A stretch of 64,000 nt of DNA. It comes from Spongilla lacustris (lineage: Eukaryota; Porifera; Demospongiae; Spongillida; Spongillidae). Below, one piece after another: positions 11,896-24,404 of the stretch (positions are counted from its first letter, which is position 1; the number at the start of each line of letters is the position of its first letter). Position numbers and translations under genes: made by a program. The stretch covers positions 5,563,240 to 5,627,239 of the forward strand of contig OX442415.1 of assembly GCA_949361645.1 (NCBI GenBank), given 5' to 3'. The notes beneath the pieces are model-generated. The model saw only the letters and a program-made list of their open reading frames with translations. It was not told the DNA's origin and searched no databases.

Positions 11896-13023
11896 GTCCA
11901 CTTGATGCTCCATACAACTTCTCAGTGCATGGCCATGTCCAACACATCCTTCATACTGTCCTGGGGTGCTCCCTTCAGTATTGATGTCACTGGGTACCCT
12001 GCTGATATATTCAATTACACCCTGTGTACCAATATCACCATATATGGATGTAAGACCATCCCCAGTGATCCAGACTGTACCTTCCCAAGGACATGTACCT
12101 CATCAGTTGATTTCCCTGACCCTTCACTAAATGGTACAAATAAGACCATCATGGACTATGGTGATCCAATTGTATTCACATTCTTTGCCATGAATGGTGC
12201 TGGAAATGGGACCATGGCCAATTTTACATACATGTATAGTTCGACAAAGGAAGCAGGTCTGTGTAACTCTGTTAATTATATAAGAGTAGTGCTTATACAT
12301 ACACACATGGTGTATCAAACAGCCATAACATGTTCCTTGCATGTTAATGATGGAAAACCTGTACCCTCTATTATGTTTTCTAGCAGCGTACAATGATATT
12401 TTGTTTATTATAATAAGGTTCAATGACACAAACATTTCCAAGTCCAACTGAAGCAGCAGTGACAAATGTCACATCCTTTACCGACTTCAAAACTGAAACT
12501 TCAATTGGTTAGTTAGAAGCTGTAGTGTTTTACAGAGTCAAATGTGTCCTGATATATAGCAGCACTTGTTGTGGGAGTCACCATTGGAGTTACTGGTGCT
12601 GTTGTATTGATTGTATTCAGTATTGAAATAGCCATCAAATGCTACATTCTTAAGAGAAAAGCACGTAAGTTATAAACACTCATAGCATTCATTGCCTTTT
12701 GAAATGTATCCAATAACAGGATATCCATGTTTATCACCAACTGATTGCAAACCTACATGTACCTCAAAATCACAATTGAAATCACAAAACAAGGTTATAC
12801 GCTGGCAGATATGTATATTTAAATAATAAGTGATACAGTGACTAAGTTTTACCTACCGGCACTCTTTGTGTATGTTTTGTCCATACATACCCTAATCTAC
12901 TTTATACAGGTGAAATTGGACACCCCTTGCTACACAGATGTGGCATGTCTTCAAGTCATCACAATTCCTGCCCCAAATGATGAGGTTCAGTACAGTGAAG
13001 TAAAAGCTCCACATCCCCCTTAG
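11896..13023 (+). pseudogene. receptor-family paralogue A (FN3, stalk, TM, ITIM-like tail), 5'-truncated and frameshifted
   Basis: Exons by comparison with genes B and C: FN3 11896-12256; Ser/Thr stalk 12418-12507; membrane helix 12560-12664 (LVVGVTIGVTGAVVLIV followed by KCYILKRK); cytoplasmic 12720-12793; last exon 12910-13023. All have AG/GT borders and matching phases (phase 1, then phase 0 before the last exon). The last exon contains CYTDV and VQYSEV; VQYSEV fits the ITIM pattern (V/I/L/S)xYxx(V/I/L). The FN3 exon is 361 bases where phase demands a multiple of 3, because of one extra base near 11926-11936 that shifts the frame. The signal-peptide and Ig exons are absent. Hence a pseudogene, unless the extra base is an assembly error and an upstream exon lies elsewhere. 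Confidence 0.8.
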
Positions 13024-13206
13024 TTTGGCAGCATGGAAGAACACTTTGCCTAATTGACCTCCCTCTTCAGATGCTTCGATCTGAACAGCATGTTTTGGTG
13101 TAGCTACAGATTGTACCTTAATTGATTCAAAGCCACATGTCACATGTTACATACTTATATACACAGGAAAATGAATGTGGTAAAAACATAAATCAAAGTT
13201 CTTTTC

Positions 13207-13345
13207 AGTGTTGACATGTCCAAGTTGATTTCATTTGCTTCTTTGTGACTTTCACATCTTTTATGGTACCACTCTTTGCATTGACTGCACTGCACAAGGT
13301 TTCCACTGGATGGTGCCTTTGTAATGTCCCTGCAGGTGCAATAAA
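13207..13345 (-). pseudogene. PHD-finger fragment
   Basis: The minus strand encodes YCTCRDI, then LVQCSQCKEWYHKRCE, the Cys-Cys-x4-Trp-Tyr-His-x2-Cys core of a PHD zinc finger. The final WxCxxC pair appears as TWTCQH followed by a stop in a shifted frame. PHD fingers read histone tails in chromatin proteins and also occur in some transposases. The large transposon at 28670-43205 carries a PHD of similar layout, so this may be a fragment of a related element. No flanking exons are recognisable. Confidence 0.6.
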
Positions 13346-13399
13346 CTGTTTTTGTGCTATTGTTATATAATGTGCACATAATTAATTAATTCAATACTT

Positions 13400-14300
13400 T
13401 TGCCATTTGATATCCAGTTGATTATTTATCATCTCATCTTTAAAAGCATATGATCCCAGTATCTGATATTACCAATAGGTGAAACCATGCAGTGATGCCT
13501 CTTTGTATTACGCTATAATTTTAAACCGCTGGACTGTGAGACAGTGTAAAATTTTGGCTCCAATAAACCACCTACAATGACCACTATACATGTATATAAG
13601 CAGACATGATAAACATAGAAAGCAGTGCATCTTTTAAAATCCACTACCTATGAAGTTGTTATGCTTGTAATACAATGTAATTTAACATCCAAATACAAAT
13701 GTCTAGTCTATGCATGCTAACTGAAAATTTACCTGTGGATGGTAAGGCTCAAGTTGTAAGATGATGTTCGATGTTAAGAAGTTTTGTGCATGAGTTCATG
13801 GTCACCCTGGTCAGATGTAATTACCTTTGGAAACCCCATCCTCTTGAAGATCTATAAGGAAATTAATATAATATAGATATTCATATGCAAAATACCTTAA
13901 AAAGCACCATTGATGCAGATGTATCCACTGTTGGAACAGCATCTATGTAAAGTAGTCAGACATAAAATGATTGTGAAAATGCTAGCAGCATCATCTTTAA
14001 CGCCTTCACCATCGCCATCGTATTCACCAAGGCCTCCGTCCGTGCTATAGCATCGCATTCATAAAAGCTATCGTTCACCCCATAGAAACCGTCGTTACAG
14101 ACACTATTCTATTCTGACCAACGCCATCGTCATCTAAACAATATGGGCATGCATGAACGTGCACGGAATCGTATATCTACGGCCGAAGGCCTAATATGCA
14201 ATAGTATCGTACCATCTCTCGCTCTTATTTTGATACACAGTTGACAATTTCTTCTGTTTCTTCATCCAATTGCTGTTGAGCACTTCAAACAACACGTGTT
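13400..14300. other. no gene recognised
   Basis: AT-rich then mixed sequence without supported features. A short trinucleotide-like stretch (CACCATCGCCATCG) lies near 14005. Confidence 0.45.
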
Positions 14301-14344
14301 TAAAGGGGGAACAAAATACACATGCGCGGACCAAATCAGACAGA

Positions 14345-14545
14345 ATTAGTCCGGGGGGACCCGCTTTTTAAATTGGTCCGGAGGGAGCAATTCTTGTGGA
14401 GGACTGTCACGCTAAAAATGGTCCGGGTACAAAATCGGTCCGGCCGGGCCGATTTTGTTGCCAAAATCGGTCCGGGCGGACCGTAATTGTCCGACAAAAA
14501 CAGTCCGACACAAACAAAAACGGTCCGCCTTTTAACACGTGTCTC
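14345..14545. repeat. cluster of GGTCCG/CGGACC motifs
   Basis: At least eight GTCCGG or GTCCG words occur in 200 bases, several in short palindromic form (GGTCCGGCCGGGCCGATT near 14436 and GGTCCGGGCGGACC near 14470). Another lies at 14992 (CCCCCCGGACCGTTTTTG). The words are spaced irregularly and set in A/T-rich linkers (AAAATCGG). This looks like an internally repetitive miniature element rather than a gene. Confidence 0.5.
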
Positions 14546-14689
14546 AGCTCACCGGTCTCCCGTTTAATCAAGAAGCAAGTATCGATTTGGTAAGTATATG
14601 TTTAACCTTAACTGAACAGCTCAACATGCATGCATATCAGTAGCAGCATCTTTTAGCGAAGCGAACCGACCGTCACACACTTTCCGTCA

Positions 14690-14870
14690 ATGGATGGCAC
14701 TGGTGAAGAAAATGCAACCACCGAGTCGGTTAAGCTGATCGAAAATGCGTACATGTAGAAAGTTGAGGGAAGGTACCCAGAAGACTGTACGGACCGGACA
14801 ACCAGAAGCGGGTTATAAGGCGCAAGGCGTCACAGTTTGAAGTGTTCGATGGTGAATTAGTGTACAAGAA
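14690..14870 (+). pseudogene. possible integrase/Ginger-like N-terminal fragment
   Basis: An ATG at 14690 starts MDGTGEENATTESVKLIENA, followed by a stop. After a frame change the sequence reads NQKRVIRRKASQFEVFDGEL, resembling the segment (KR.IRRKA..F.v.DG.L.Y) upstream of the zinc finger in gypsy-integrase-derived proteins and Ginger-type transposases. The match is short and from memory. No integrase core follows. Confidence 0.35.
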
Positions 14871-14999
14871 TATAAGTTACTCTAACCATGCAGCTGAGGA
14901 TATTTGTATAAATCCGCCGATAAATAAATGCTTTAAAAAAAGGAGAGAACCATTACCAATGTCCTGAGCATATTTCGTCAAAATTTGTCCCCCCGGACC

Positions 15000-15600
15000 G
15001 TTTTTGTCTACCTATACACATGTCACGTGAACATAGCCATGGGAACGATTTCATATAGCTCCCCATATGCATATTACGTATATCAGTTACATGCTTTATT
15101 TCCATATCTGATACCTTAGATGTTCTTCCAGAAAATTCTAAAGCCATTGGTGTATTTTGCGCTCTTTAAAACCATTCCTATCCCGAGTTATTCTCACCCA
15201 GAAAAAAACTGTCGGAGGACAAAAGTCAGTCTGGGAACGAGAACTAGGAGCTTTTTTGTTCACTTAAAGTAAACGGTCTGGCGACTTGCACAAAACATGA
15301 AAATGATCGTATTTCCATTCTGGTACGGTAGCAACAAAGAGCTACATAATCCGTTTCTTGGTTCGCGAGTTATACGCGGGTCGCGTTTTTAAATGATATT
15401 CATGATACGACACATGAGAGTTACTGCCGTAACTCTCAATGATTGATATTATTATCTGGGAAATCTAATGATTTGTATTGTAGCTGTGATAAGCTCAGTA
15501 ATTGCTGCAGTGTATTATGTTCGATTAGTTTGGTGGTACGTAAGGGCATGACACAGCTAGGAGGTGGGTAAGGAGCTAAAAGAATTTTATGTACGTAAAT
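15000..15600. other. no gene recognised
   Basis: There are only short frames. The sequence TAACTCTCAATGATTG near 15430 and AGAGTTACTGCCGTAACTCTC (15416-15436) form a small palindrome. Confidence 0.4.
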
Positions 15601-15664
15601 GTACATGCATATATGTACTTTGTTTATAACATGTACTCTTCTGCATACACCCTCCATTGCCTAT

Positions 15665-15912
15665 GTACCCCCTTCCCACACTCCTCTCCTCCCTCCCTTC
15701 CTCCCCCTCCTCCCTCCCCCTCCTCCCTCCCTCCCTCCCCCACCTCCCTCCCTCTCCTCCTTGCCTCCCTCCCTCTCCCCCTCCCTCCTTCCTCCCTCTC
15801 CTCCCTCCCTCCCTTCCTCCCCCTCCTCCCTCCCCCTCCTCCCTCCCTCCCTCCCACGCCTCCCTCCCTCTCCTCCTTGCCTCCCTCCCTCTCCTCCCTC
15901 CCTCCCCCTCCT
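15665..15912. repeat. (CCCTCC)n pyrimidine array
   Basis: About 250 bases of C/T only, itself an internal duplication (15690-15775 resembles 15805-15890). It ends 15 bases before the NHL homology restarts, truncating that copy. Confidence 0.92.
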
Positions 15913-15918
15913 GTGAAT

Positions 15919-16242
15919 GTACCAGTGAGTCTTGCCTTAGATCATCAGGAAAATATTGATGTAGCAGAACAAGATTATATAAACGTTTTCACTAAGGAAG
16001 GTGTCTATGTCAGAACATATGGTGTTCCAGCTCCTGGACGTAAAAGAATTGCCTCTGATGATGAAGGCAACACCCTAGTCACCTATGGCCGATCTATCCC
16101 CATAATAGATAACCATGGAAACAAGATCCATAAAGTGGGGAATTTTGAAGATCCCATGTGTATTGCACTAGATGCCAGAGATGGCAGTGTGTATGTTGCT
16201 GACTATGGTGCTAATTCTGTACTGAAATATACTGATATTTAG
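15919..16242 (+). pseudogene. NHL-repeat protein fragment, copy 2
   Basis: Starts at VPVSLALDHQENIDVAEQDY and runs to YVADYGANSVLKYTDI and a stop, highly similar to copy 1 (3990-4316) with scattered substitutions. The 5' part of the propeller is replaced by the pyrimidine array. The frame is open here, but there is no start or upstream domain. The open frame joining the array to the NHL part is a chance fusion. Confidence 0.72.
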
Positions 16243-17365
16243 GTGCTGTATTGTGTGTTGTGTTATATTGCAGTGCTGTGTGGTTGTGCATGACTGTACA
16301 TTAATGTGAATTGTATACAATTGTGATGGTCGGCCTGCGCTACTCAACAGTGTGACACACACACACAACATAGCATGAGATATCGCACGATATCGCACGA
16401 CTGACTTATGATATTATGGTTATATGCTGAGCCTCCATCTTTACCTCTAGGTCACCCTACCACAGTGGACTTGTTGCATAAGTTGCCATGGCGCCGGCGA
16501 TGATTTCATAGCCATAAAGGTTAATTCAATGATATATTCCAAATATGGGCACCTGTGTGCAGCAGCTATCACACACGTTTGAGCTTGGCAGGTTCCCAGA
16601 CTTAATAATAATTGCTCCTACATGTAACTTCACCCAACCCACATAGCATTTGTGCCACATTCTGTGTACAGCATCTCTGCAGTGATGTCACTGGCCAGAC
16701 CACACCGATATGAACATAGAAACCAAAAGTGACATCATTTGGAATGAGTATCTTAGCACAGACACACATCGATGAACAATGCCTTCTGTTAAGCTTGTAT
16801 ACATACAACACACAAGCATGATGCACAAATGACAGCCATTTATATTCAAAGTATAAAACATTGTGCAAACTGTTAATGGCAACAAGATGGGGGAGTGGTT
16901 GTTGTCATGAGAACTTGGATGCAGTATCAAAAGTGATCTTCCATCCAATCACCTTGTTGTCGAAGGTTGAGGTGTAAAGGTTACATCTCTGGTGGCTGTC
17001 CAGAGACCACGCTGCTGCACACCAGACGACGATGACACTAAGAGATAGGGAGGGGTTAATGTGCTCTTTCCAGGGATGACATCAGGGGGAGGGGCTTCAC
17101 TAGCGTTGCAATCACGAAAAGTATACCACAACCTTATTTACATACACTGTGAGAGTTTGTCTCTTCTTGATAATTAAGCAAGCCTGTTCCCAGCTCTCAT
17201 ACTGAGAGAGACCTACCTACACATGCCCCACCCTCTCTCAGGATGTACTCACCTGTTAACCTCGCATTCCAGTCGTATGGAGTCTGTAGATGACCTCATC
17301 TTTCTGAAGTGCCATGTCTGCATGACCAAGGGACAGTTGGACAAAGGTAAGGGGGCGGGGGGGGG
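15926..17365 (+). repeat. segmental duplication, copy 2
   Basis: Homologous to 4000-5850 in the same orientation. It lacks the ~530 bases of RT relic but has small extra segments (for example 16551-16590 and 17240-17285). The two copies differ by point changes and small indels throughout, so the duplication is not very recent and not a simple assembly artefact. Confidence 0.85.
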
Positions 17366-17399
17366 GAATGGTCAATTAACTAATTCTCCTCCTAATCTG

Positions 17400-18050
17400 A
17401 ATAGCAATCACAGCCTTTCTTTGATATCAGCCTACAGGTAAAGGAAAATGTCAACCACTATCAACTGTTAATGATTGTTATGAATTATTACATATTGTTT
17501 ACCATTCCTAAATTATAAATCAAGATTTAATATTGAATAACTCCTAAATGAAAACTATGATTGCTGCTCTTACAATTATTTTAAAAAACTTGAAATGAGT
17601 AGGCATGATGTCGTAAGGGTTTTGAATTATTGGGGAGGTTGAAATTGTTAACATTCTGGATAGCTACAAAATTATGCTTTCAATTAGCTGTCCCACAACA
17701 CACACAACACAACATCACCACACCGGTCACAGAAGGATGTACTCTTGGGAGGGAGGTAGGGTGGGAGGGAGGGAGGGATGCAAGATGCTCAAATGACAGC
17801 CATTTATATTCAAGTATAAAATCAAACATTGTGCAAACTGTTAAGCTTTAGCTTACTGTGTATAGTATACAGTGTATAATGCTTATGACATCCTGCAGCT
17901 GAGTAGTAATATTGGGGCATTGTGGTATACTTGATTGGAATAGCCCAGTTCCACTCTCTCCGCACCTCACAAAGCAAAAAATAATAATTTCCTCTCATCT
18001 ACATAAATTCTTTGTTTTGCCAACCTTCATCTTTCTCCCTTTCCTCCATA
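17400..18050. other. partly repeated non-coding sequence
   Basis: 17698-17752 is an inverted, shortened match to 6050-6145. 17780-17845 repeats the sequence at 16818-16878 (AATGACAGCCATTTATATTC). No gene recognised. Confidence 0.5.
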
Positions 18051-18840
18051 TATATGCACCATCATCATCCCCTCCCTCCCCCTCCCTCCCTCTCCCCCTC
18101 CCTCCCTCTCCCCCTCCCTCCCTCTCCCCTTCCCTCCCTCTCCCCCTCCCTCCCTCTCCCCCTCCTTCCCTCTCCCCATCCCTCCCTCTCCCCCTCCCTC
18201 CCTCTCCCCCTCCCTCCCTCTCCCCCTCCCTCCCTCTCCTCCTCCCTTTCCCCCTCTCTCTCCCCTCCCTTCCACTACCCCACCGTGCCGTTCCATGTTA
18301 ATCCATCACCAAATGGAGGAAGTTGTGCAGCTAGCTAAGGTTGTGTTCTGATTTATATAAATGATAAGGAGATCTGTTGTTATTGGTTACCTACAGTATG
18401 TATGGATGCTATACTGAGCCAGTGGTACAATGTGTGCAGAACCTTGGCTTACAGAGGGAAGGGAGTAAGTACATGTAGATCAGTGGACTGGTAGATCCCC
18501 CTCCCTCCCTCTCCCCCTCCCTCCCTCTCCCCTTCCCTCCCTCTCCCCCTCCCTCCCTCTCCCCTTCCCTCCCTCTCCCCCTCCCTCCGTCTCTCCCTCC
18601 CTCCCTCTCCCCCTCTTTTTCCCCTCCCTCCCTCTCCCCTCCCTTCCACTACCCCACCGTGCCGCTCCATGTTCAGCCATCACCAAATGGAGGAAGTTAT
18701 AGCAAGCAATAATTGTGTTCTGATTTATACAAATCATAGGGAGATCTTTTGTTATTGGTTACCTACAGTATGTATGGATGCTATAACCAGTGGTACAATG
18801 TGTGCAGAACCTTGGCTTACAGAGGGAAGGGAGTAGATTA
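18050..18840. repeat. tandem duplication containing (CCCTCCCTCTCC)n arrays
   Basis: Two successive units, each with a pyrimidine array (18068-18265 and 18496-18640) followed by ~200 bases of shared unique sequence (CCACTACCCCACCGTGCCG through CTTGGCTTACAGAGGGAAGG). The second unit has small substitutions. Confidence 0.85.
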
Positions 18841-18849
18841 GTTCACTGA

Positions 18850-20900
18850 GTTGTCTTATAGATTGTCCTTCTATAGGAGATGTCTAGTGTGTGTGATGTG
18901 TGTATGGCTGGTACATTATGTTACAAACAAATGGATAAGTGTATTTAGACTGTCTGGCGAATGGCAGTTATGTGAGAAGGGATATGCAAATAACATCATT
19001 CTAAAGATTTGTTTATTTGTTTATTTTTAGTAGACCTGTCTCTTCTAGGCAGAGCAGTCCACAAGTTCAATAATTGAGCAAGATGCTGGGTCCATATACA
19101 GACCTTTTTATACACCTACTGCAAACAACTATTTACAGTTGGTTTCTGGTTTCCAGCAGCAGCAACAGTCTCAAGTCAAAGGTGCTGACAAGATCTTGAG
19201 TTTCCAACTGGCTGAGCTGGGATAAGTCCATCCATCGTGGAATATTGCATTTTGTGTTCTAAATGATTATCGCTATACTTCACTATTGTTGACTTAACTA
19301 ATTTTTATTTTCGTTTTAAACATATAAGCCACCAACTTTCTCATAAAAAAAACCCATTGTAGTGTGTAAAGGTTTCTTTGGCAGTGCAGTGACATTTGAC
19401 AGCTCCAATGTGCCATACCTTGTATCCCTTCCATTCACCATGCCTCAATGCGTTATTCATATTCATCTCCATGTGTACCCACACCCGTCTCAGTAAAAAA
19501 AAAAAAAGAGACTTACAATGTATTTGCCTTGGCTTTTTGAGTGGCCATTTTGGTACCTTGACATCCCATGGCACCCAAGATTAAAATATGTAGCTTCTCC
19601 ATACCGAAGTGTTGGCAGTCATCCTAAATCATGTGGGGTATTAGTAGTACTGAGCCACAAAAGCCACATGGTCTGCCAACCTGCTGCAAGTCACGTGTCC
19701 CTTGTTCTATTCTTTCAGATGATCCTTCATGTACCATACCGGTACTCAGTTATGATTCGCAAGTTGCACACGTTTTTTTGCCTCCGATGTGTTTCTTAAC
19801 CGACGGCGTCATTTAGAAATCCATACCATCGTGTCCTGTAAGTGTTTCTTCTTTTCCGTGTTCACCAATCGATCGTCCGCGGCCGGATACTCTTGCATCG
19901 GCACTAATCCGTTTGTGATGAGAGTAATATTTTCGGTTCCGCTTGACGAAAATTGGTTGCACGTATCCAATGACTAGTTGCAGCTGCGAGAGAAGCTTTT
20001 CTACCTTATGCCATCTGAGAAACTGGCTAATGTCCTCTATGACTTGTAGACGGCTTACTTCGCTAGTACTTTAATATGAATATTCATTACGCACATCAGT
20101 AAACTATGACACAACGGTGGAGTTCTTTCTCAAAATGCACCCAAGAAGAATAGAACTATCAAATCTGCTTATGGAATAGGGATAATTTCACAACCCAAAC
20201 ATACAGTGATTAATTTATTTTGTATGCCTCATAGATTAGTCAGAGCCACTCCCCCTTGGCGCCCCTCTGTTTGATGGGCGCCACTGATGTGTGCTAGGAA
20301 ATACTCTGCATACATGTATGTCCATAACATACACCCAACTACACTTGTGTGTGGCTACTATCAGCTGCCTGACCTTACATGCACAACTCAATGCACAATA
20401 ACCATAAGTTTTTGATAAGATGGAGAGTGCAGTAACGTTCCTGGATATTAAATTGCAAATGTTTATTTACTTCATAATGTTTACAAAAACATGTTAATAA
20501 CAGATATTACATAAGAAATACTCCTTTCAAATGTGCATATACATGTATGGTTAGAGGCCATGGTTCCTGGAGCTTTTTAGAAAATTGTAATGCACATAAA
20601 TGCATTTATTTACCATTGAAGTTATTGTACGTGTCTTAACCATATTGGGCCATTCATGCAGTACTTGATCACATTGCATATGTATCAGTTACACATGCAT
20701 GTGTACAGTACACTCATGTGAGCTAGTACACTGGAAATTTAAGATAATCATTTACATGTAGGAGAAGGGATCTTATGTAGCATCTACATCAGAGAGTTAG
20801 AACATGTACATGTACACTGGGAAGATGCTATCATGGATTTGGTGTAATCTCCTGGTTTAATATAAAGTAACCTAGTGCTACTCTTTCTATTTGCTACTGT
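18850..20900. other. no gene recognised
   Basis: I found no domain or convincing exon. This is the 3' flank of receptor gene B. Confidence 0.45.
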
Positions 20901-20923
20901 CATCAGACTATGATTGTGACTGC

Positions 20924-22493
20924 CTAATGCACCACTCCATATGCAGGACATGGTTCCATATCCTTGATATCAGAGGGAGTCCTTTTGTTGTCCACTTCAT
21001 ATGCATGGTTCACTTCCATTTGAATGTTGTCCAAATGATCTGCTAAATATCATATCGCACCATTAGTACGACATCACTCACTATAACTGTACCTTTGTGT
21101 TTATATTTGATGTAGGTACCTACGCAGACCACACCCACCACAGCTGATATTAATAGCACTGACACTCCACTGATTGCTCCATAGACTATACATATGATGA
21201 CACATTCTCCATACATATTAAAAGCATACATGTATCACAAAATCTCCTTACCAGCAGTATTGCTTGTTTTTGAATTTGAATATGTGATACTAGTGCTGTA
21301 TGATGCTAATGATACCAATAATGTCATGGGCGTGGAGGATGTGGTGGTGATTGAAGTTTCTGTTTTGCCAGCTGTGTATACATAACCAATTAATGCCAGT
21401 GACTATAGCCAGCTATATAGCTAATTATAGGCAAAAATAATAAGGAAACATTTAAACTTTTTCTACCAAAAGATGTACTTACAAACTTCTTTATTATTGC
21501 GGTAGATATATTCAGCCATATTCCCATTTCCAGCTCCATTAATGGCGAATAAATTAAACACAATTGGGTCACCATAGTCCATGATGGTCTTCTTTGTACC
21601 ATTTAGTGAAGGGTTAGTGAAATCAACTGATGAGGTACATGTCCTTGGGAAGGTACAGTCTGGATCACTGGGGATGGTCTTACATCCATATATGGTGATA
21701 TTGGTACACACGGTGTAGTTGAATTTATCAAGATAGTAGCCTGTGACATCGAGAGAGAATGGAGCGCCCCAGGAGAGAGTTAATGATGTGGACATGACTA
21801 CTGAGAAGTTGTATGGAGCATCAAGAGGACCTGAAGAGTTCATGTAGAACTGCCATGATGTACATGTATCTTTGTATGGATCAAGTGTGAACAACTTATA
21901 CTTTGAAACAAAATGTTCAATTTATATTTAAATTAGTTTTCAACTTCATAAATAATGTTGAAATAAACACTATAACATTCAGAACTATTACCTTGAAGAG
22001 TAAACTTTGATGAATTACTGATCTGTACATTATTCAAAGTGCTATCTGCCACTTTACACATTACATCTGTGTTGTTGTTAATAGTAGAATTACATGGGAT
22101 GTAGAGACTAGATTTGATAACAGCTCCAGCTCCACTGAGTGTGAATATTATTCCTCTTTGTTGATGTACTGGACCATAAACACTTCCATTTAAAATCCAC
22201 ACAACAACAGATCCATCTCCAGAACAGTAGAAAGCAGCTGAAGCATTGTTCTCAAATTCTGTGTAATTTGGTTGTGGTGATAGAACTATATAGCCATCTG
22301 TACATGTATCTGAAAAGACTGGAGCTTAAAAATACATAAAAAGTACATTCAATCAGATTATGCCGCATGATTGTTTGAAATACTTTACCAGCATGCAGTG
22401 CAAGTACTTACTTGTACTGGACAGGCATAAAAGTAACATCATGAAGTAAGCCAGAATAGAATCTTCTGGACAATGTGGAGCTATAAATAACAT
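20924..22493 (-). CDS. Ig-FN3 single-pass membrane receptor, gene B (6 exons)
   Basis: Exons, in transcription order: 22412-22493 (signal peptide; hydrophobic MMLLLCLSS core), 21992-22309 (Ig-like: FYCSGDG, VVWILNG, VMCKV), 21483-21830 (FN3: LTLSWGAPFSLDVTGY, INGAGNGN), 21252-21371 (Ser/Thr-rich stalk), 21093-21185 (membrane helix GVSVLLISAVVGVVCVG, then KYKHK) and 20924-21039 (38-residue tail ending CPAYGVVH, stop). Every intron has GT-AG ends and every junction is phase 1. The total is 1077 bases, 358 residues. The start could be the ATG at 22493 or the one at 22442; both keep the frame. The donor after the TM exon (GTACAG) is weak. The product should sit in the plasma membrane with Ig and FN3 outside. 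The tail has two tyrosines (HAYEV, PAYGVV) but no strict ITIM. Ligand unknown. Paralogues: A (11.9-13.0 kb) and C (43.9-47.3 kb). Confidence 0.82.
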
Positions 22494-22499
22494 GTATGC

Positions 22500-24200
22500 A
22501 CAATTGGAAAGTACAAATTTTGTTATTTAGGATGTTCATTTTAGGAGTTATAACTTTTGATGGTGAGAATTGATCACATCTTGTGACGTACGTCTAATGC
22601 TACCTGCCTCCATTGCGTTATGTGAATGCAAGAGGCATAATTTGGTGAACCAGACCAAATAAGGTATCAGTGAAGCTAAAGAGAAGTGCAATCTTAGGCC
22701 ATCACCAAAAATATAGTCTAGACTAGGCCAATGCATTATCATGTTGACATCAGCTGCATGACATCATCACCCAACACAGATTTACAAGAGTATTCAGAAC
22801 CCTTTTAAACATAGATAATGTTTTCATATTCATGTATGACCACTTCAGAGTGCCATATGAAAGGACGCACCAGGTAACATGAGTAAGTTTTTGTCACTAA
22901 TACATGTCAGGCCTGCTGGAGTCAAGTTCTGTACCTACATGGTAAGTTGTAAATCATGCAGATCTTCTCCCAGGGTTATAATAAGCACACATAACTCTGA
23001 TATGTGTAATGGATAAGCATAGTAGCAACCAAAGTGTGTCACCTACTGTTAATTGAATGATTTTATGAATAAAAAACACAGAAGAATGGTAAAAGTTACT
23101 CATAGCATCTTATCCCTTGTGCCAGTGAAAGATTAAGACGCTAATTGTAAACAAAAGCAAAAACATGTTACATGCCATTATGGTAATTAAAACACTCAGT
23201 TCAATCAATGAACACAAATCAAACATCAGCACATAGTATTGAAATCTCTGATAAAACACACACATGAATTCTGAACTGGTTTGTACTCACTTGATATGCA
23301 TGATTTGCTCATATTCACACACCTCTTTCCAGATACTGCTTCAGTGTGGAGGTGACCAGAAGCACCAAACCTGCTTTTATCAGACTTCTTATCAGGAACT
23401 TCATGCATATTACATATGCTTGGCAAAGAAATAACATAAATACCAGTTTAAAAAGATTTGCAACGATAGTGCTAGTCTTTTATTGACTGGAGATATATAA
23501 ATATAACCTTTTAAAATTATTTACCCACGAATGCAGACATTTTAGCTCAGACTATTATAATTAAGATTACTATATAGAGAATGCACACAGATAAATGAAG
23601 ACAATAACAATACTCTTATGGCCTTGCCACACCCACACATACTGCTAACATAAAAAACTGACAAAGGTGAGGTTCAAATGCTTGCAATGGCCTTTGACTA
23701 TACGAATGTACACACGCAAACATATACATGTACATTAATCCAAAGGCAAAGACATTATCCTATAAACTACACTTATGTTTCCGTAGTCTCTCTCCCCTAT
23801 TCATGCAATCTTTCGCAGGCTATGTATTTCAATGTATAAAGCGGATACATGTATCCTTAAATCTCCGCTACCGAATTTTCAAGCTGGAGTGCGTGTTCAA
23901 GACTTAGGCCTAACGGTTTGGATTGGCACGTACCTGCAGCTGACACGTAACTTCGATCCTCGAGCTAATAGTAATCCAAACTTGTACTAGTACGTACTCT
24001 AGGCCTACACGCATACACAAAATCTTTTCTGTTAGAATAATACGAGTGCAGTAGTGCATTAGTATAATGCACTGTTTTAAATCTCCGCTAGCGAATTTTC
24101 AAGCTTATGAATAACAGTTTGAATTTCCGAGAATATGCCGCTATAACTTTCGAATGGTAAACGCTGTACAATGTAATGGGAAACTTTCTACTTTGAGCAT
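22500..24200. other. upstream flank of gene B; no gene recognised
   Basis: AT-rich sequence without supported coding potential. A promoter for gene B should lie just above 22493, but I see no clear TATA box. Confidence 0.45.
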
Positions 24201-24404
24201 ATACGCAGGGGCGGAATCAGGGTTTCAGAAATGGGGGAGTTGTTAATGAATAAATAAATACAAATAATTGAAACAGTACACAAACAGGAATTATTTTACA
24301 ATAATATAAAATAAATAAGTTGTTTTAATGAATAATGATAAATTGAGGGGGTCTGGGGCTCCGCCAACGCTTTTTTATTACATCATGCTCCAAACAGTTC
24401 ATAG

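Noticed and set aside
12910..13023. Last exon of copy A read directly after the TM exon
   Set aside because: The phases do not match (phase 1 into phase 0). An intermediate 74-base exon at 12720-12793, also found in gene C, resolves this.
18012..18338. Pro/Ser-rich frames in the pyrimidine arrays
   Set aside because: Low-complexity repeat translation, also seen at 6918-7216 and 15589-15959.
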